A stretch of DNA of 41,102 nt from Acidobacteriota bacterium (GTDB lineage Bacteria; Acidobacteriota; Terriglobia; UBA7540), in assembly GCA_902812415.1 (NCBI GenBank), contig CADDZJ010000027.1, forward strand, positions 1 to 41,102, in the 5' to 3' direction. Shown one piece after another: positions 17,104 to 25,569 of this stretch. Below the pieces are notes generated by a model. The model had not been told where the DNA came from. It made no database searches and saw only the letters and a list, made by a program, of their open reading frames with translations. The translations under genes and the position numbers were made by a program. Numbering within the stretch: the first letter of the stretch is position 1; each line of letters starts with the position of its first letter.

Positions 17104-18405
17104 TCAGCCCTCCATCCTCAGGGCCTCAATGGGGTCAAGCTTGGCAGCTTTGTTTGCGGGATAAATTCCAAAGAAAAGCCCCACGAAGCTGGAAAGCAGC
17201 AGACCCACCACAACCGCCGCAACGGGCATCGAAGCTGGCATCACCAGCGCTCGGACCAGTGCCGTGATCAGAAACGCCACGATGAGGCCGATGGCCCCGC
17301 CGGCTGCGGCCATCACCATCGATTCCGTCATGAATTGCATCATAATGTCCTTGCGCCGCGCGCCGAGCGACTTGCGGAGACCGATTTCCTGATAGCGCTC
17401 CGTGACACTGGCCAGCATGATGTTCATGATAACGATGCCGCCAATCACCATAAAGACCGCGACAATGCCGACTGCGCCGCCGAAAATCGTCTTGGTCAGG
17501 CTTTGCCAGGCGCTCATCAAAGCCTCCGAGGTGTTGATGGCGAAAGTATCGTCTTCATGGTAGGGAATATGGCGGTGGATGCGAAGCAATTCGCGAGCTT
17601 CGTCTTCGAGAGCCATCATCTGGTCGCTATCCCAGGCCTGAACGAAAATTTGCAGTTGAGGCCGGGCCACAAAAACTTTCTGATAGGTGCTTAACGGGAT
17701 CTGGATAAAGTTATCCTGGCTCTCGCCGAACGTGGTTCCGATTCTTTTGGCTATGCCGATTACCCGAAAAGGAAGGCCGCGAATCAAAATCTCTTTTCCC
17801 AGCGGGTCGATGTTGGCGAATAACTTATCGACCACGTCCTGGCCAATAAAACAGACCATGGAGCGGTGAAGATAATCTGAATCCGAGACGTAACGGCCAT
17901 ATTCAACTTCCGTCTGCCCGATATTGACCAGACCAGGCGTGACACCGCTCAAGTCGACTTCTTCAATTTCCTGCCGTCCGTAATGTGCCGGGGGGTTTGG
18001 CCAGAGTTCTGCCGCCGCCCCGATGTGTTTGTAACCCAGCAGATTGTCGCGGATAAAATCGAACTCCTCAATCGTCAGGGGGCGGTTTCTTCGTCGCGCC
18101 TTCAGCCATGCCTCATAGCCTTGGGCCCATTTAAACTCCGACATAATGAAGGTGTTGACGCCCAGATCAGCAATGTGCGTGGCGATGTATTGATTCAGCC
18201 CGTGCACCACCGACATCACCGCGATCAGGGTGGCGGTTGAGATGACGATTCCGAGCAGCGTAAGGAACGAGCGGAGCTTGTGGGCGCGAAGCTCGTTCAT
18301 GGCGATTCCGAAGGCTTCGCGCGCCGTAAACCAGAAGCTGGTGTGCGTGCGCCGCTTGGCAGGATCGGAAAACGGCCTGGGTCGGACTTGGGTTTCAGTG
18401 ATCAC
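17104..18405 (-). CDS. ABC transporter permease, MacB/FtsX type (first of pair)
   Basis: This is a second MacB-type permease with the same topology: RAHKLRSFLTLLGIVIS helix, periplasmic MacB_PCD domain, three C-terminal helices with TERYQEIGLRKSLGARR, and the ending PIEALRMEG. The start is uncertain. The frame is open to ATGs at 18483 and 18522, but those fall in or at the end of a family A repeat. A GTG at 18405 gives an N-terminus of ordinary length (433 residues) and is preferred here. The periplasmic sequence differs strongly from its partner, so the pair is a heterodimer rather than a recent duplication. The next permease gene starts two bases downstream. Confidence 0.88.
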   Translation of the reverse strand: MITETQVRPRPFSDPAKRRTHTSFWFTAREAFGIAMNELRAHKLRSFLTLLGIVISTATLIAVMSVVHGLNQYIATHIADLGVNTFIMSEFKWAQGYEAWLKARRRNRPLTIEEFDFIRDNLLGYKHIGAAAELWPNPPAHYGRQEIEEVDLSGVTPGLVNIGQTEVEYGRYVSDSDYLHRSMVCFIGQDVVDKLFANIDPLGKEILIRGLPFRVIGIAKRIGTTFGESQDNFIQIPLSTYQKVFVARPQLQIFVQAWDSDQMMALEDEARELLRIHRHIPYHEDDTFAINTSEALMSAWQSLTKTIFGGAVGIVAVFMVIGGIVIMNIMLASVTERYQEIGLRKSLGARRKDIMMQFMTESMVMAAAGGAIGLIVAFLITALVRALVMPASMPVAAVVVGLLLSSFVGLFFGIYPANKAAKLDPIEALRMEG

Positions 18406-18477
18406 CGAGGTTCTCGGATTCCAGCCTGTTCGAGGTAACGATAGCAGGCTGACAAAGTCAATACTGAGCCCTTCACC

Positions 18478-18607
18478 TGTCATTCTTCCGCTGAGTGCAG
18501 CGAAGCGGAGGAATCCCTGCATTTCGGCTTAGGCTAAACTCTGCGAAGAATCGTGGCATTTGCCCAAAAGAAAATACGGGGATTCTTCGCTATAGCTCAG
18601 AATGAAA
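18478..18607. repeat. Family A element inside the efflux operon
   Basis: This complete copy lies in the roughly 230-base gap between the ATPase stop and the proposed permease start. The left arm is an extended hairpin (ATTCTTCCGCT pairing with AGCGGAGGAAT, one mismatch). The right arm has stem ATTCT/AGAAT around TCGCTATAGCTC. It would be transcribed with the operon. Confidence 0.85.
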
Positions 18608-18635
18608 GGTGAAGAGCTCAGCACAATTTTAAAGG

Positions 18636-19376
18636 TCAGCGCGTGCGTTCGTCGCGGTCGATTTTTCCATCGCGGATGTGAATAATGCGATGAGCGCGCA
18701 CCGCAACATCGTGTTCATGGGTGACCAGAACAATGGTATTTCCGGCTTGATGCAGGCGGTCAAAAAGGGCCATGATTTCTAGTCCGGTCGCGCTATCGAG
18801 GTTCCCGGTAGGCTCATCCGCCAGCAATAAGGATGGGTTGTTCACCAGGGCTCTGGCAATCGCCACGCGCTGGCGCTGGCCGCCGGAAAGCTCGTTGGGC
18901 CGATGGTGCATCCGCGAGCCCAATTCGACGCGCTGCAAGGCTTCACGCGCCCTCTGCAATCGCTCTTCAGCCGGAGTGCCGTTATAAATGAGAGGCAGCT
19001 CAACGTTATGCAGTGCGGTTGAGCGCCCCAGCAAGTTGAACGTCTGGAACACGAACCCGATTTCTTTATTGCGGATATAGGCCAGTTCGTCATCGGAAAG
19101 CTCGCTCACCAACCGCCCATTCAGCCAATATTCTCCTCGCGTCGGCGTATCCAGGCAGCCGATCAGATTCATCAACGTGGACTTCCCTGAACCCGACGGC
19201 CCCATAATAGCCAGATAATCCCCCCGCTGCACCTCGAACGAGACTCCGGAAAGCGCATGAACTTGCGTATCGCCCATCTCGTAGGTTTTCCAGAGGTCGT
19301 GGGTGCGAATAAGAACGCCATCCGGAGGAGCCACGCCAGGTTGCTGTAAAGGTGATGAGAGAAGTTCCAAGCCCAT
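18636..19376 (-). CDS. ABC transporter ATPase, MacB/LolD type
   Basis: This 246-residue ATPase energises the two downstream permeases. Walker A is GPSGSGKS, the Q-loop is VFQTFNLL, the signature is [15 protein letters not shown], Walker B is [12 protein letters not shown], and the switch histidine is in VTHEHD. These match the MacB/LolD (FtsE-like) subfamily of mechanotransmission transporters. The ATG at 19376 is chosen because of an AAAGGAA ribosome-binding site. An in-frame ATG at 19442 would add 22 residues and bring the gene within 6 bases of the adaptor stop. It is the second gene of the adaptor-ATPase-permease-permease operon. Confidence 0.95.
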   Translation of the reverse strand: MGLELLSSPLQQPGVAPPDGVLIRTHDLWKTYEMGDTQVHALSGVSFEVQRGDYLAIMGPSGSGKSTLMNLIGCLDTPTRGEYWLNGRLVSELSDDELAYIRNKEIGFVFQTFNLLGRSTALHNVELPLIYNGTPAEERLQRAREALQRVELGSRMHHRPNELSGGQRQRVAIARALVNNPSLLLADEPTGNLDSATGLEIMALFDRLHQAGNTIVLVTHEHDVAVRAHRIIHIRDGKIDRDERTR

Positions 19377-19448
19377 AGCTTGATTCCTTTCCGTTGCTGA
19401 TACTATGCCTGCCAGAACAGATGTCCTGGAATCATGATCCACAATAGA

Positions 19449-20921
19449 TCAGGAGCTGCTCGCGCTCGCCGCGTTGGGAATCAGCGGCTTGTTATTGATG
19501 CGCACTTTCGCGCCGTTGCGCAGCGTTCGGAGCACCGAGTAACTGCCGGTCACGATCGTATCGCCCGGCTCCAGTCCCTTGAGCACCTGAACGTTCATCG
19601 TGCCCATAATGCCTGTCGTCACCGGAACGAAATAAGCTCGCCCATTGCGGATCACAAAGACTCCCTGCTCGTCGTCGTTGTGGGCGCCAGGGCCAAAGCC
19701 TGAATCGGCGTCGGCTGCCGGCGGCTGGACCTCTGCGGCCAGCACTTGACCGGGTCCGCCTTTTTTGTTCTGCTCAAGCTCTTTCTTCGAGCGGATGGTC
19801 AGGGCCTGAATGGGAATGCTGACCGCATTCTTGGCCGTGGCCGTGATGATTCTTGCGGTGGCGGAAAGGCCCGGACGCAGCACGCTGGGAGGGTCCAGCA
19901 GCCGTACCTTTACTTTAAACTGCTTGGCCTCCTGGTTGGCCGTGTTGCTGGTGGATTGCGCCGTAGTCGTCTCGCCCGTGGTGCTGCTCACTGCGCTCTG
20001 ACCGATTTCGGTCACCACCCCTTTGAAGGTCTGATTGGGTAAAGCGTCGATCGCCACATAAGCTGGCTGATTCAGCTTAACGTTAGCCACATCGGTTTCA
20101 TCCACCAGGATTTCGGCATTCATCACGGAGAGGTCAGAGACCTGGAACAGCAGGCTTCCGGTCTGGTTCTGGACGCCGGGGACCACGTTTTCACCCACGT
20201 GCACTGGCAACGCGGTCACAATGCCGTTGTAAGGGGACTTATAGACGGTTTGCTGGAGCACGTCCGTCACCCGCATAAGCGCGGCGCGGGTCTGCCCTAC
20301 CTGCGCGCTGGCCATATCCCGAGTATTCTTGGCTTGCAGATATTGAGCCCTAGCCTGCGCCAGGCGCGCCGCAGAAGATTGGACAGTGGCCTGGGCCACT
20401 TTGTAATCACTCAGCCGCTGGTCAAAGTCCTGCTTGGAAAGCAGGTCATCCTTCATCAGTTGCAAGCCGCGCTGGTAAGCCAACTGCCTCTGAGCCAGTT
20501 GAGCCTTGGCCTGGGCCAAGTCAGCCTGAGCGGTTTTCACCGCCGCCGCGGCGGATTCCACCGCTGATTCGTTGGAGGCGAGCGTCGCCTCGGCCGCCTT
20601 CAAGGCCGCTTGCTGCGCATCCACGTCCGCCTGCTGCTCAACGTCCTGAGTGCGCAGCAGAAGCTGCCCCTTGGTTACCCGCTCGCCTTCCTTGACGTAA
20701 ATATCCGTGATCTTCCCGATGGAGTTTGCGTTCACGTTGGCGTAGTTTTCAGGCTCAATCTGCCCGGAGGCTGTGACCACTGACGTGATATCCTGACGGC
20801 TTACCTTTCCGGTTTGAACGGTAACCTGGCCTCGCCTGCTCCACCACACCCCTACGATCGCCAGGATGATCAGAGCCAGTATTCCGCCGCCGATCAGCAG
20901 TTTTTTCTTCCAGGACTTCAT
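19449..20921 (-). CDS. HlyD/MacA-type periplasmic adaptor subunit
   Basis: This 490-residue membrane-fusion protein has an N-terminal membrane anchor (about 7-27), a biotinyl-lipoyl-like half (GKITDIYVKEGERVTKGQLLL), a long alpha-helical hairpin (about 95-215, alanine/glutamine-rich) and a second lipoyl half (YKSPYNGIVTALPVHVGENV). Beta-barrel and membrane-proximal domains follow, ending DTIVTGSYSVLRTLRNGAKV. It bridges the inner-membrane MacB-like complex to an outer-membrane factor, probably TolC-like and encoded elsewhere. A glycine/aspartate-rich insertion around 395-425 is unusual. The start is firm, with AAAGGAGA upstream, and it is the first gene of the operon. Confidence 0.93.
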   Translation of the reverse strand: MKSWKKKLLIGGGILALIILAIVGVWWSRRGQVTVQTGKVSRQDITSVVTASGQIEPENYANVNANSIGKITDIYVKEGERVTKGQLLLRTQDVEQQADVDAQQAALKAAEATLASNESAVESAAAAVKTAQADLAQAKAQLAQRQLAYQRGLQLMKDDLLSKQDFDQRLSDYKVAQATVQSSAARLAQARAQYLQAKNTRDMASAQVGQTRAALMRVTDVLQQTVYKSPYNGIVTALPVHVGENVVPGVQNQTGSLLFQVSDLSVMNAEILVDETDVANVKLNQPAYVAIDALPNQTFKGVVTEIGQSAVSSTTGETTTAQSTSNTANQEAKQFKVKVRLLDPPSVLRPGLSATARIITATAKNAVSIPIQALTIRSKKELEQNKKGGPGQVLAAEVQPPAADADSGFGPGAHNDDEQGVFVIRNGRAYFVPVTTGIMGTMNVQVLKGLEPGDTIVTGSYSVLRTLRNGAKVRINNKPLIPNAASASSS

Positions 20922-21525
20922 TCTGTCTCCTTTGAAGGGCAGGGAAGCGACCGAGGATGCGCTTCCTTGACGTCATTGCCTGATGAGATGCCCGAAAAGC
21001 GCCTTCTGTCTTATCGTACTTGATCTCATCCAGCGTTACTTCACGAATCGGCACGCTGGGCGGTTGTCTCAACCGCCGCGGCTCATGGCCGTTTCCACGC
21101 CGTGCCCGCATTAAAGGGCAAAGTTTGCGTTTCACCAAGCAAAATATTGGGGCACTAAGTGGTATAAGATGCAGGTTTTTGAGACTTAACGCAGCCTCGT
21201 TGAATTACCGATGCGGGAGTCTCGCCAATTCTGCTCCGTGTTTAGCCGGACCCAGGGATGTAGTGATTTCACCCCTCTTGATTATACGTTTGTGAAACGC
21301 AGAAAGTTTCGACAAAAATCGTAAAGCGAGGCTCTAGTTCGTGGGAATCCCAGAAAGCAGCCCGCCCCCTTGAGGAACGCCCTCCGCCGTTTCTGCTCGC
21401 CGCCTTCATCGTCCGTGGCACTCAAGGTTGTTAAAATCCTACCTTTGCTCATTTTACTAATTTTCGGACGAATCACAAGTAAACCTTAGCCCAAAAAGGT
21501 GTAAAGTCGTCTCTGGCATACCCAG
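20922..21525. other. Intergenic region between divergent efflux and GH32 genes
   Basis: 604 bases contain no supported gene and, unusually for this window, no family A or B repeat. The region should hold the promoters of the adaptor operon (minus) and of the GH32 gene (plus). The 110 bases before the GH32 ATG are AT-rich with TTTTAC and TAAACCTTAG stretches, but no clear -35/-10 pair was found and no ribosome-binding site precedes the GH32 ATG. Confidence 0.5.
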
Positions 21526-23136
21526 ATGAAACTGTCGCGTCGTGAATTTTTCATCCGCTCAGCCGCGGGATTGCAAGTCTTCGCCGTTCCAGCAACCAGG
21601 GCAGCGTTCTCGCTGCCTTGGTCCAGGGTCGACTTGGAAGGCCGGGCTCCCAGCGCCGAAGATTACAGCCAGACTTTTCGCCCGCAGTTTCATTTTAGTC
21701 CTCAGAAAAATTGGATGAACGATCCCAACGGACTTGTTTACGATCGCGGGGAATACCATTTGTTCTATCAATACGATCCCTTCGCCGAGATTTGGGGGCA
21801 CATGAGTTGGGGGCATGCCGTGAGCAAGGACCTTGTGCATTGGGAACATCTGCCCGTGGCTTTGCATGAATACGACGGGATTATGATTTTTTCCGGCAGT
21901 GCGGTGGTGGACTGGAAAAATACAAGCGGTTTCGGAGCGGCGGGAAATCCGCCGCTTGTCGCCATTTTTACTGGAGATGGCCATGGCAAGCAGACTCAAA
22001 ACATTGCGTACAGCACAGACCGGGGCCGCACCTGGATCAGATACAGGAACAATCCGGTGATTGACATTAACGAGCGTGACTTCCGCGACCCGAGGATGTT
22101 CTGGCACGAGCCCGGCGACGATTGGGTGATGGTGGTTTCGCTGGCGAGCCAGCATAAGGTTCGGTTCTATGCCTCCCCAAACCTGAAGGACTGGAATCAT
22201 CTGAGCGATTTTGGTCCGGCAGGCGCAAAAAATCCTCCCAACTGGGAATGCCCGGACCTTTACCGCTTACCCGTCCAAAACCAGCCGGGCGCGAGCAAGT
22301 GGGTGCTTGAAGTCGGGATCGGCGATCATGCCGCCGCGGGCGGCTCCGGGGGCCAATATTTTATTGGCGAATTCGATGGCAAGAAGTTTACAAACGATAA
22401 CCCCCCGGAACAGGTTCTTTGGGTTGACTACGGCATGGATTTTTACGCTGCTCAGACATGGTCGGATATTCCTTCGTCCGATGGTCGTCGCATTATGCTG
22501 GGGTGGATGGATGACTGGAAGTATGCCGCAAAAATCCCGACCCACCCCTGGCGGGGCCAGCAGTCAATTCCTCGGGTTGTAACCCTCAGACGGCTGCCAG
22601 AAGGGGTTCGGATGTTTCAAAGTCCTATTGCGGAACTTCAAAAACTTCGCGCCGAGCGGTTTCATACGGGTGAGCAGATGATCTCGGGCAGCCGCGACTT
22701 GTTCCCGGGGAGGAATTTGGGCGAGACCCTGGAAATCCTGGCGGAGTTTGAGCCCGGGTCGGCGGCTGAATTCGGTTTGAAGGTGCGCAAAGGAGCGTCG
22801 CAGGAAACCCTGGTCGGATATGATGTGAAGCGTAGCGAGGTCTTTGTGGACCGGAGACGTTCAGGCGCCGTCAGCTTTAGCGAAAGCTTTCCAGGAAGGC
22901 ACTCCGCTCCGCTTCTGCCCGAGAACCATCGGATTCGGCTTCATACGTTCCTTGATCGTTGCTCCGTCGAAGTTTTTGCCAACCGAGGCCGAGCCGTAAT
23001 CACCGACCTGATTTTCCCCGATCCGTCCGGCCAGGCCCTTGAAGTGTATTCCTCCGGCGGCACCGCCAGGCTGCGTTCGCTTGAGGTCTGGAAACTCAGG
23101 TCAGTCTTTCAACCGCCAAGGCGTGCCACTTATTGA
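21526..23136 (+). CDS. Tat-exported GH32 beta-fructosidase (levanase/inulinase-like)
   Basis: This 536-residue glycoside hydrolase splits fructose from fructans or sucrose. All three GH32 catalytic motifs are present: WMNDPNG (63-69, nucleophile D66), FRDP (186-189, transition-state D188) and WECPDL (240-245, acid/base E241). The five-bladed propeller is followed by a beta-sandwich domain ending in LHTFLDRCSVEVFANRG. The N-terminus has a twin-arginine signal (SRREFF, then a short hydrophobic stretch to about residue 28), so the folded enzyme is probably exported by Tat. The size and beta-sandwich suggest an exo-acting fructanase over intracellular sucrose hydrolase, but linkage preference cannot be told. 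Confidence 0.93.
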   Translation: MKLSRREFFIRSAAGLQVFAVPATRAAFSLPWSRVDLEGRAPSAEDYSQTFRPQFHFSPQKNWMNDPNGLVYDRGEYHLFYQYDPFAEIWGHMSWGHAVSKDLVHWEHLPVALHEYDGIMIFSGSAVVDWKNTSGFGAAGNPPLVAIFTGDGHGKQTQNIAYSTDRGRTWIRYRNNPVIDINERDFRDPRMFWHEPGDDWVMVVSLASQHKVRFYASPNLKDWNHLSDFGPAGAKNPPNWECPDLYRLPVQNQPGASKWVLEVGIGDHAAAGGSGGQYFIGEFDGKKFTNDNPPEQVLWVDYGMDFYAAQTWSDIPSSDGRRIMLGWMDDWKYAAKIPTHPWRGQQSIPRVVTLRRLPEGVRMFQSPIAELQKLRAERFHTGEQMISGSRDLFPGRNLGETLEILAEFEPGSAAEFGLKVRKGASQETLVGYDVKRSEVFVDRRRSGAVSFSESFPGRHSAPLLPENHRIRLHTFLDRCSVEVFANRGRAVITDLIFPDPSGQALEVYSSGGTARLRSLEVWKLRSVFQPPRRATY

Positions 23137-23140
23137 TCAT

Positions 23141-23241
23141 GCAAATTACAGTGACAACGCAGGTTGTAGCGGCGTCGCCCTCAGCGCCAAAAAACGCCGG
23201 TGGGAACACCGGCGCTACAGAAAATGACGTCACGATAATTT
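23141..23241. repeat. Family B (REP/BIME-like) element
   Basis: The ends are GCAAATTACAGTGAC and GTCACGATAATTTC, an imperfect inverted repeat. Inside are a GTAG foot with a decayed left hairpin and an intact right hairpin CGCCGGTG-GGAA-CACCGGCG followed by CTAC. Confidence 0.8.
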
Positions 23242-23310
23242 CTAAGCTTTAGTAGATTCCAACCGGCTGCAATTGTGGAAAACCTCGGAGGCTTCAGTAA
23301 AATCGTCTCC

Positions 23311-23805
23311 ATGCTGAATATTCGACCGGCCATGATCAATGACGTTCCCCTTATTCTGCAACTCATCCGCGACTTGGCGGAATATGAGAAAGCTCCGCAG
23401 GAAGCTGTGGCGACGGAAACCGATCTTCTTCGTGACGGATTCTCGGCAAACCCCAAGTTTCGTGTCCTCATCGCGGAGTGGGAAAACGAACCGGCGGGAT
23501 TTGCCTTGTTTTTCTATCACTACTCCACCTGGCTCGGCCGGCCCACTCTTTTTCTGGAAGACGTTTTCGTGCGGCCTCGGTTTCGCGGGCGGGGAATTGG
23601 CAGAGCGTTGCTTGCGCGTCTTGCGAAAATCGCGGTCGAGGAAGGTTGCGGACGCTTTGAGTGGCAAGTGCTCGATTGGAATGCGCCGGCCATTGAGTTC
23701 TATCAATCGCTTGGCGCGAAAGTCATGAAGGAATGGCTCACCATGCGGCTTACCGGCGAAGCGCTTCAGAAGCTTGCTGCCGGACGCACGGCTTCCGAAG
23801 GCTGA
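23311..23805 (+). CDS. GNAT N-acetyltransferase, SSAT/thialysine-acetyltransferase-like
   Basis: This 164-residue single-domain GNAT has the acetyl-CoA loop in VRPRFRGRGIGRALL (about 91-105) and a C-terminal WNAPAIEFYQSLGA segment. It most resembles the diamine/thialysine N-acetyltransferase group (RDLAEYEKAP near the N-terminus, FFYHYSTWLGRPTLFLEDVFV before the loop), which acetylates small amines. Exact substrate is not known. ATG 23311 is preferred, since a GTG at 23275 adds 12 residues not expected in the family. No good ribosome-binding site is seen. Family B elements flank the gene on both sides, so it forms a repeat-bounded cassette. Confidence 0.87.
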   Translation: MLNIRPAMINDVPLILQLIRDLAEYEKAPQEAVATETDLLRDGFSANPKFRVLIAEWENEPAGFALFFYHYSTWLGRPTLFLEDVFVRPRFRGRGIGRALLARLAKIAVEEGCGRFEWQVLDWNAPAIEFYQSLGAKVMKEWLTMRLTGEALQKLAAGRTASEG

Positions 23806-23818
23806 TCCTTACCGAGAA

Positions 23819-23900
23819 TTACAAATTATAGTGACGTCGTTTTCTGTTACATTGCTGTCCACGCCGGCGTTTTTCGGCGCTGAGGACAGCGCCGCTACAG
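23819..23900. repeat. Family B (REP/BIME-like) element, half decayed
   Basis: The left end TTACAAATTATAGTGAC differs by one base from the perfect terminal repeat at 39151. The left hairpin has decayed. The right hairpin GGCGCTG-AGGA-CAGCGCC followed by GCTAC is intact. Confidence 0.75.
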
Positions 23901-23941
23901 AAGTTCTCGCTGTGATTGCGCATGGCCGCGCTGGGTTTGAG

Positions 23942-25516
23942 CTACTGGCCTTTCAGTCCAAAGCAATAGAGCGTCGAATCATGGTCCACGGCGAAGACGC
24001 GGCCATCGGCAACCGCAAGCCCGCTGAAGTGAACCCAACCCGTGATGGCGCTGCCGCTCTGATAGAGCACCTTGCCGGTTTGAGCATCGAGGGCGTAAAG
24101 AACGGCATTATGCGTGTTCTGGCTGCGCTGCTGATCGGTGAGAAGTTTCTGGCCGTGATAGATGACTGTGGAGCCCACGGTTTGCTGCGTGTTCTCGCCC
24201 GTTGAGAGTGCAAACACCACCCCATTGGCGATTGCGACCGGTTCAGGAACGTCGAAATCACCCGAAATCCATACGGGTTTGAGCGTGGGCAGTTTGGTTG
24301 CCGCATCGATGACAACTTTGAATGCCATGATGCAGCCATGAGGATGATTTCCGTTTGTTACAGGGAAGGTGGGCGACTTCTTTGAGGCTGGACCCCAGAT
24401 GGGAACATAAAGCCACGTCTCCCCAGCGGGATCACGCCAGGAGGAAAGCTCGCCCCAGATGCCCTTTTCCTCAAACTCCAGATCATCATTGGCCAATTTC
24501 TGCTTATAAAGGGGCGTTTGATGATCGCGGGTGCCCAGGTCATCGGCGTTCAGCATGTAGAGCACTCCCTCTTTTCCGCCGCCAGCCACCAGGTCGTAGT
24601 TCCGATAAGGGAACCAAATCAGACTTGAAGCGGAAATATCGAGGTCGTATTTTGTGATCTTGAGGAAATTCAGGGGAGAATAGTAGTCGAGCACCCGCAA
24701 CGACCCGAGCGAAGCGGCAATTACGCTGCTGCCATAGTCCCCTTCGGAAGGATTAAAGTCGCCGTCTCCGGTGGAGGCGTAAATGCGTCCATTTTCTCCG
24801 ATCACCGCCCCTCCGCGCCCCCAGATTCCGGCGCCCCCATCCTTGGAAACAAAAAGATCACGAATGGCAGGGCGGTTACGGTTGCGGATATTGATGGAAT
24901 AGATTCCCGAAGTGGCGCCTCCGCAACCCTGAGAAATGGATGTATAGACAATCCCGTTCCACAGATTCAGACTCCAATCCTTGGAGAATGGCGGAACGAA
25001 TTGCACCGGGCCGAAACGGATCTGCCCTGTGCTGAGGTCTAACCCGTAGAATTTGCCGTCAGTGGCAATGACATAGAGCGAATTGCGGCCTTTGTCGACG
25101 ACCGGGGTGGAGTTCAGATTATTCGGGCAAAGCCACATGCCCGCGTCCTTGGGAAGCGCGTGCGTCTCAAAGGTCTTGCTCCAGAGAATCTTCCCCGTCT
25201 GGACGTCGATTGCATAAACCTCATCCGAACTTCCCGCGACGTAAACCACGGTTTTCGGGCCTGACGCCGTGCTGATGCCCTCAGCCACGACGGGGGCTGT
25301 CAGCGCGGTGAGGGATTTCGGCTCATTTTTAAGCTGAGTCTTCCACAAAAGCTGCAATCCCGAAACGTTCTTGACGTCAAAAGTCTCCTCGCCCGACGCC
25401 CAGCCTGACCGTTGCGGGTCGTGCCCGAAGGTCGGCCAATCGGCGCTCCGGAGCGCGGCGCAGCCGAGAAATAAGAAGCTGATCGTGCACATCAAGGCGA
25501 GCTTCTTCAAGTGCAT
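23942..25516 (-). CDS. PQQ-type beta-propeller lipoprotein
   Basis: This 524-residue protein starts with a lipoprotein signal (MHLKKLALMCTISFLFLGC, lipid-attachment C19). The rest is a beta-propeller of PQQ/quinoprotein-like blades, with recurring motifs such as VYAIDVQTGKILW, FYGLDLSTGQIRFG and LYALDAQTGKVLYQ. The catalytic and PQQ-binding residues of true alcohol dehydrogenases were not identified, so an enzymatic role is doubtful and a structural or binding role is as likely. The frame is open to a TTG at 25573 that overlaps the stop of the upstream TPR gene (TTGA), but the lipobox argues for the ATG at 25516. It is co-oriented and probably co-transcribed with the TPR gene. Confidence 0.85.
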   Translation of the reverse strand: MHLKKLALMCTISFLFLGCAALRSADWPTFGHDPQRSGWASGEETFDVKNVSGLQLLWKTQLKNEPKSLTALTAPVVAEGISTASGPKTVVYVAGSSDEVYAIDVQTGKILWSKTFETHALPKDAGMWLCPNNLNSTPVVDKGRNSLYVIATDGKFYGLDLSTGQIRFGPVQFVPPFSKDWSLNLWNGIVYTSISQGCGGATSGIYSINIRNRNRPAIRDLFVSKDGGAGIWGRGGAVIGENGRIYASTGDGDFNPSEGDYGSSVIAASLGSLRVLDYYSPLNFLKITKYDLDISASSLIWFPYRNYDLVAGGGKEGVLYMLNADDLGTRDHQTPLYKQKLANDDLEFEEKGIWGELSSWRDPAGETWLYVPIWGPASKKSPTFPVTNGNHPHGCIMAFKVVIDAATKLPTLKPVWISGDFDVPEPVAIANGVVFALSTGENTQQTVGSTVIYHGQKLLTDQQRSQNTHNAVLYALDAQTGKVLYQSGSAITGWVHFSGLAVADGRVFAVDHDSTLYCFGLKGQ

Positions 25517-25569
25517 GGACAGGAGTCTCCCAAAGGTTTTATGAGATTTCTGCAATTCACGAGTTTGAT

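Noticed and set aside
21282-21476. Minus-strand 64-codon frame upstream of the GH32 gene
   Set aside because: Basic, no ribosome-binding site, and not conserved-looking; it probably covers promoter DNA.
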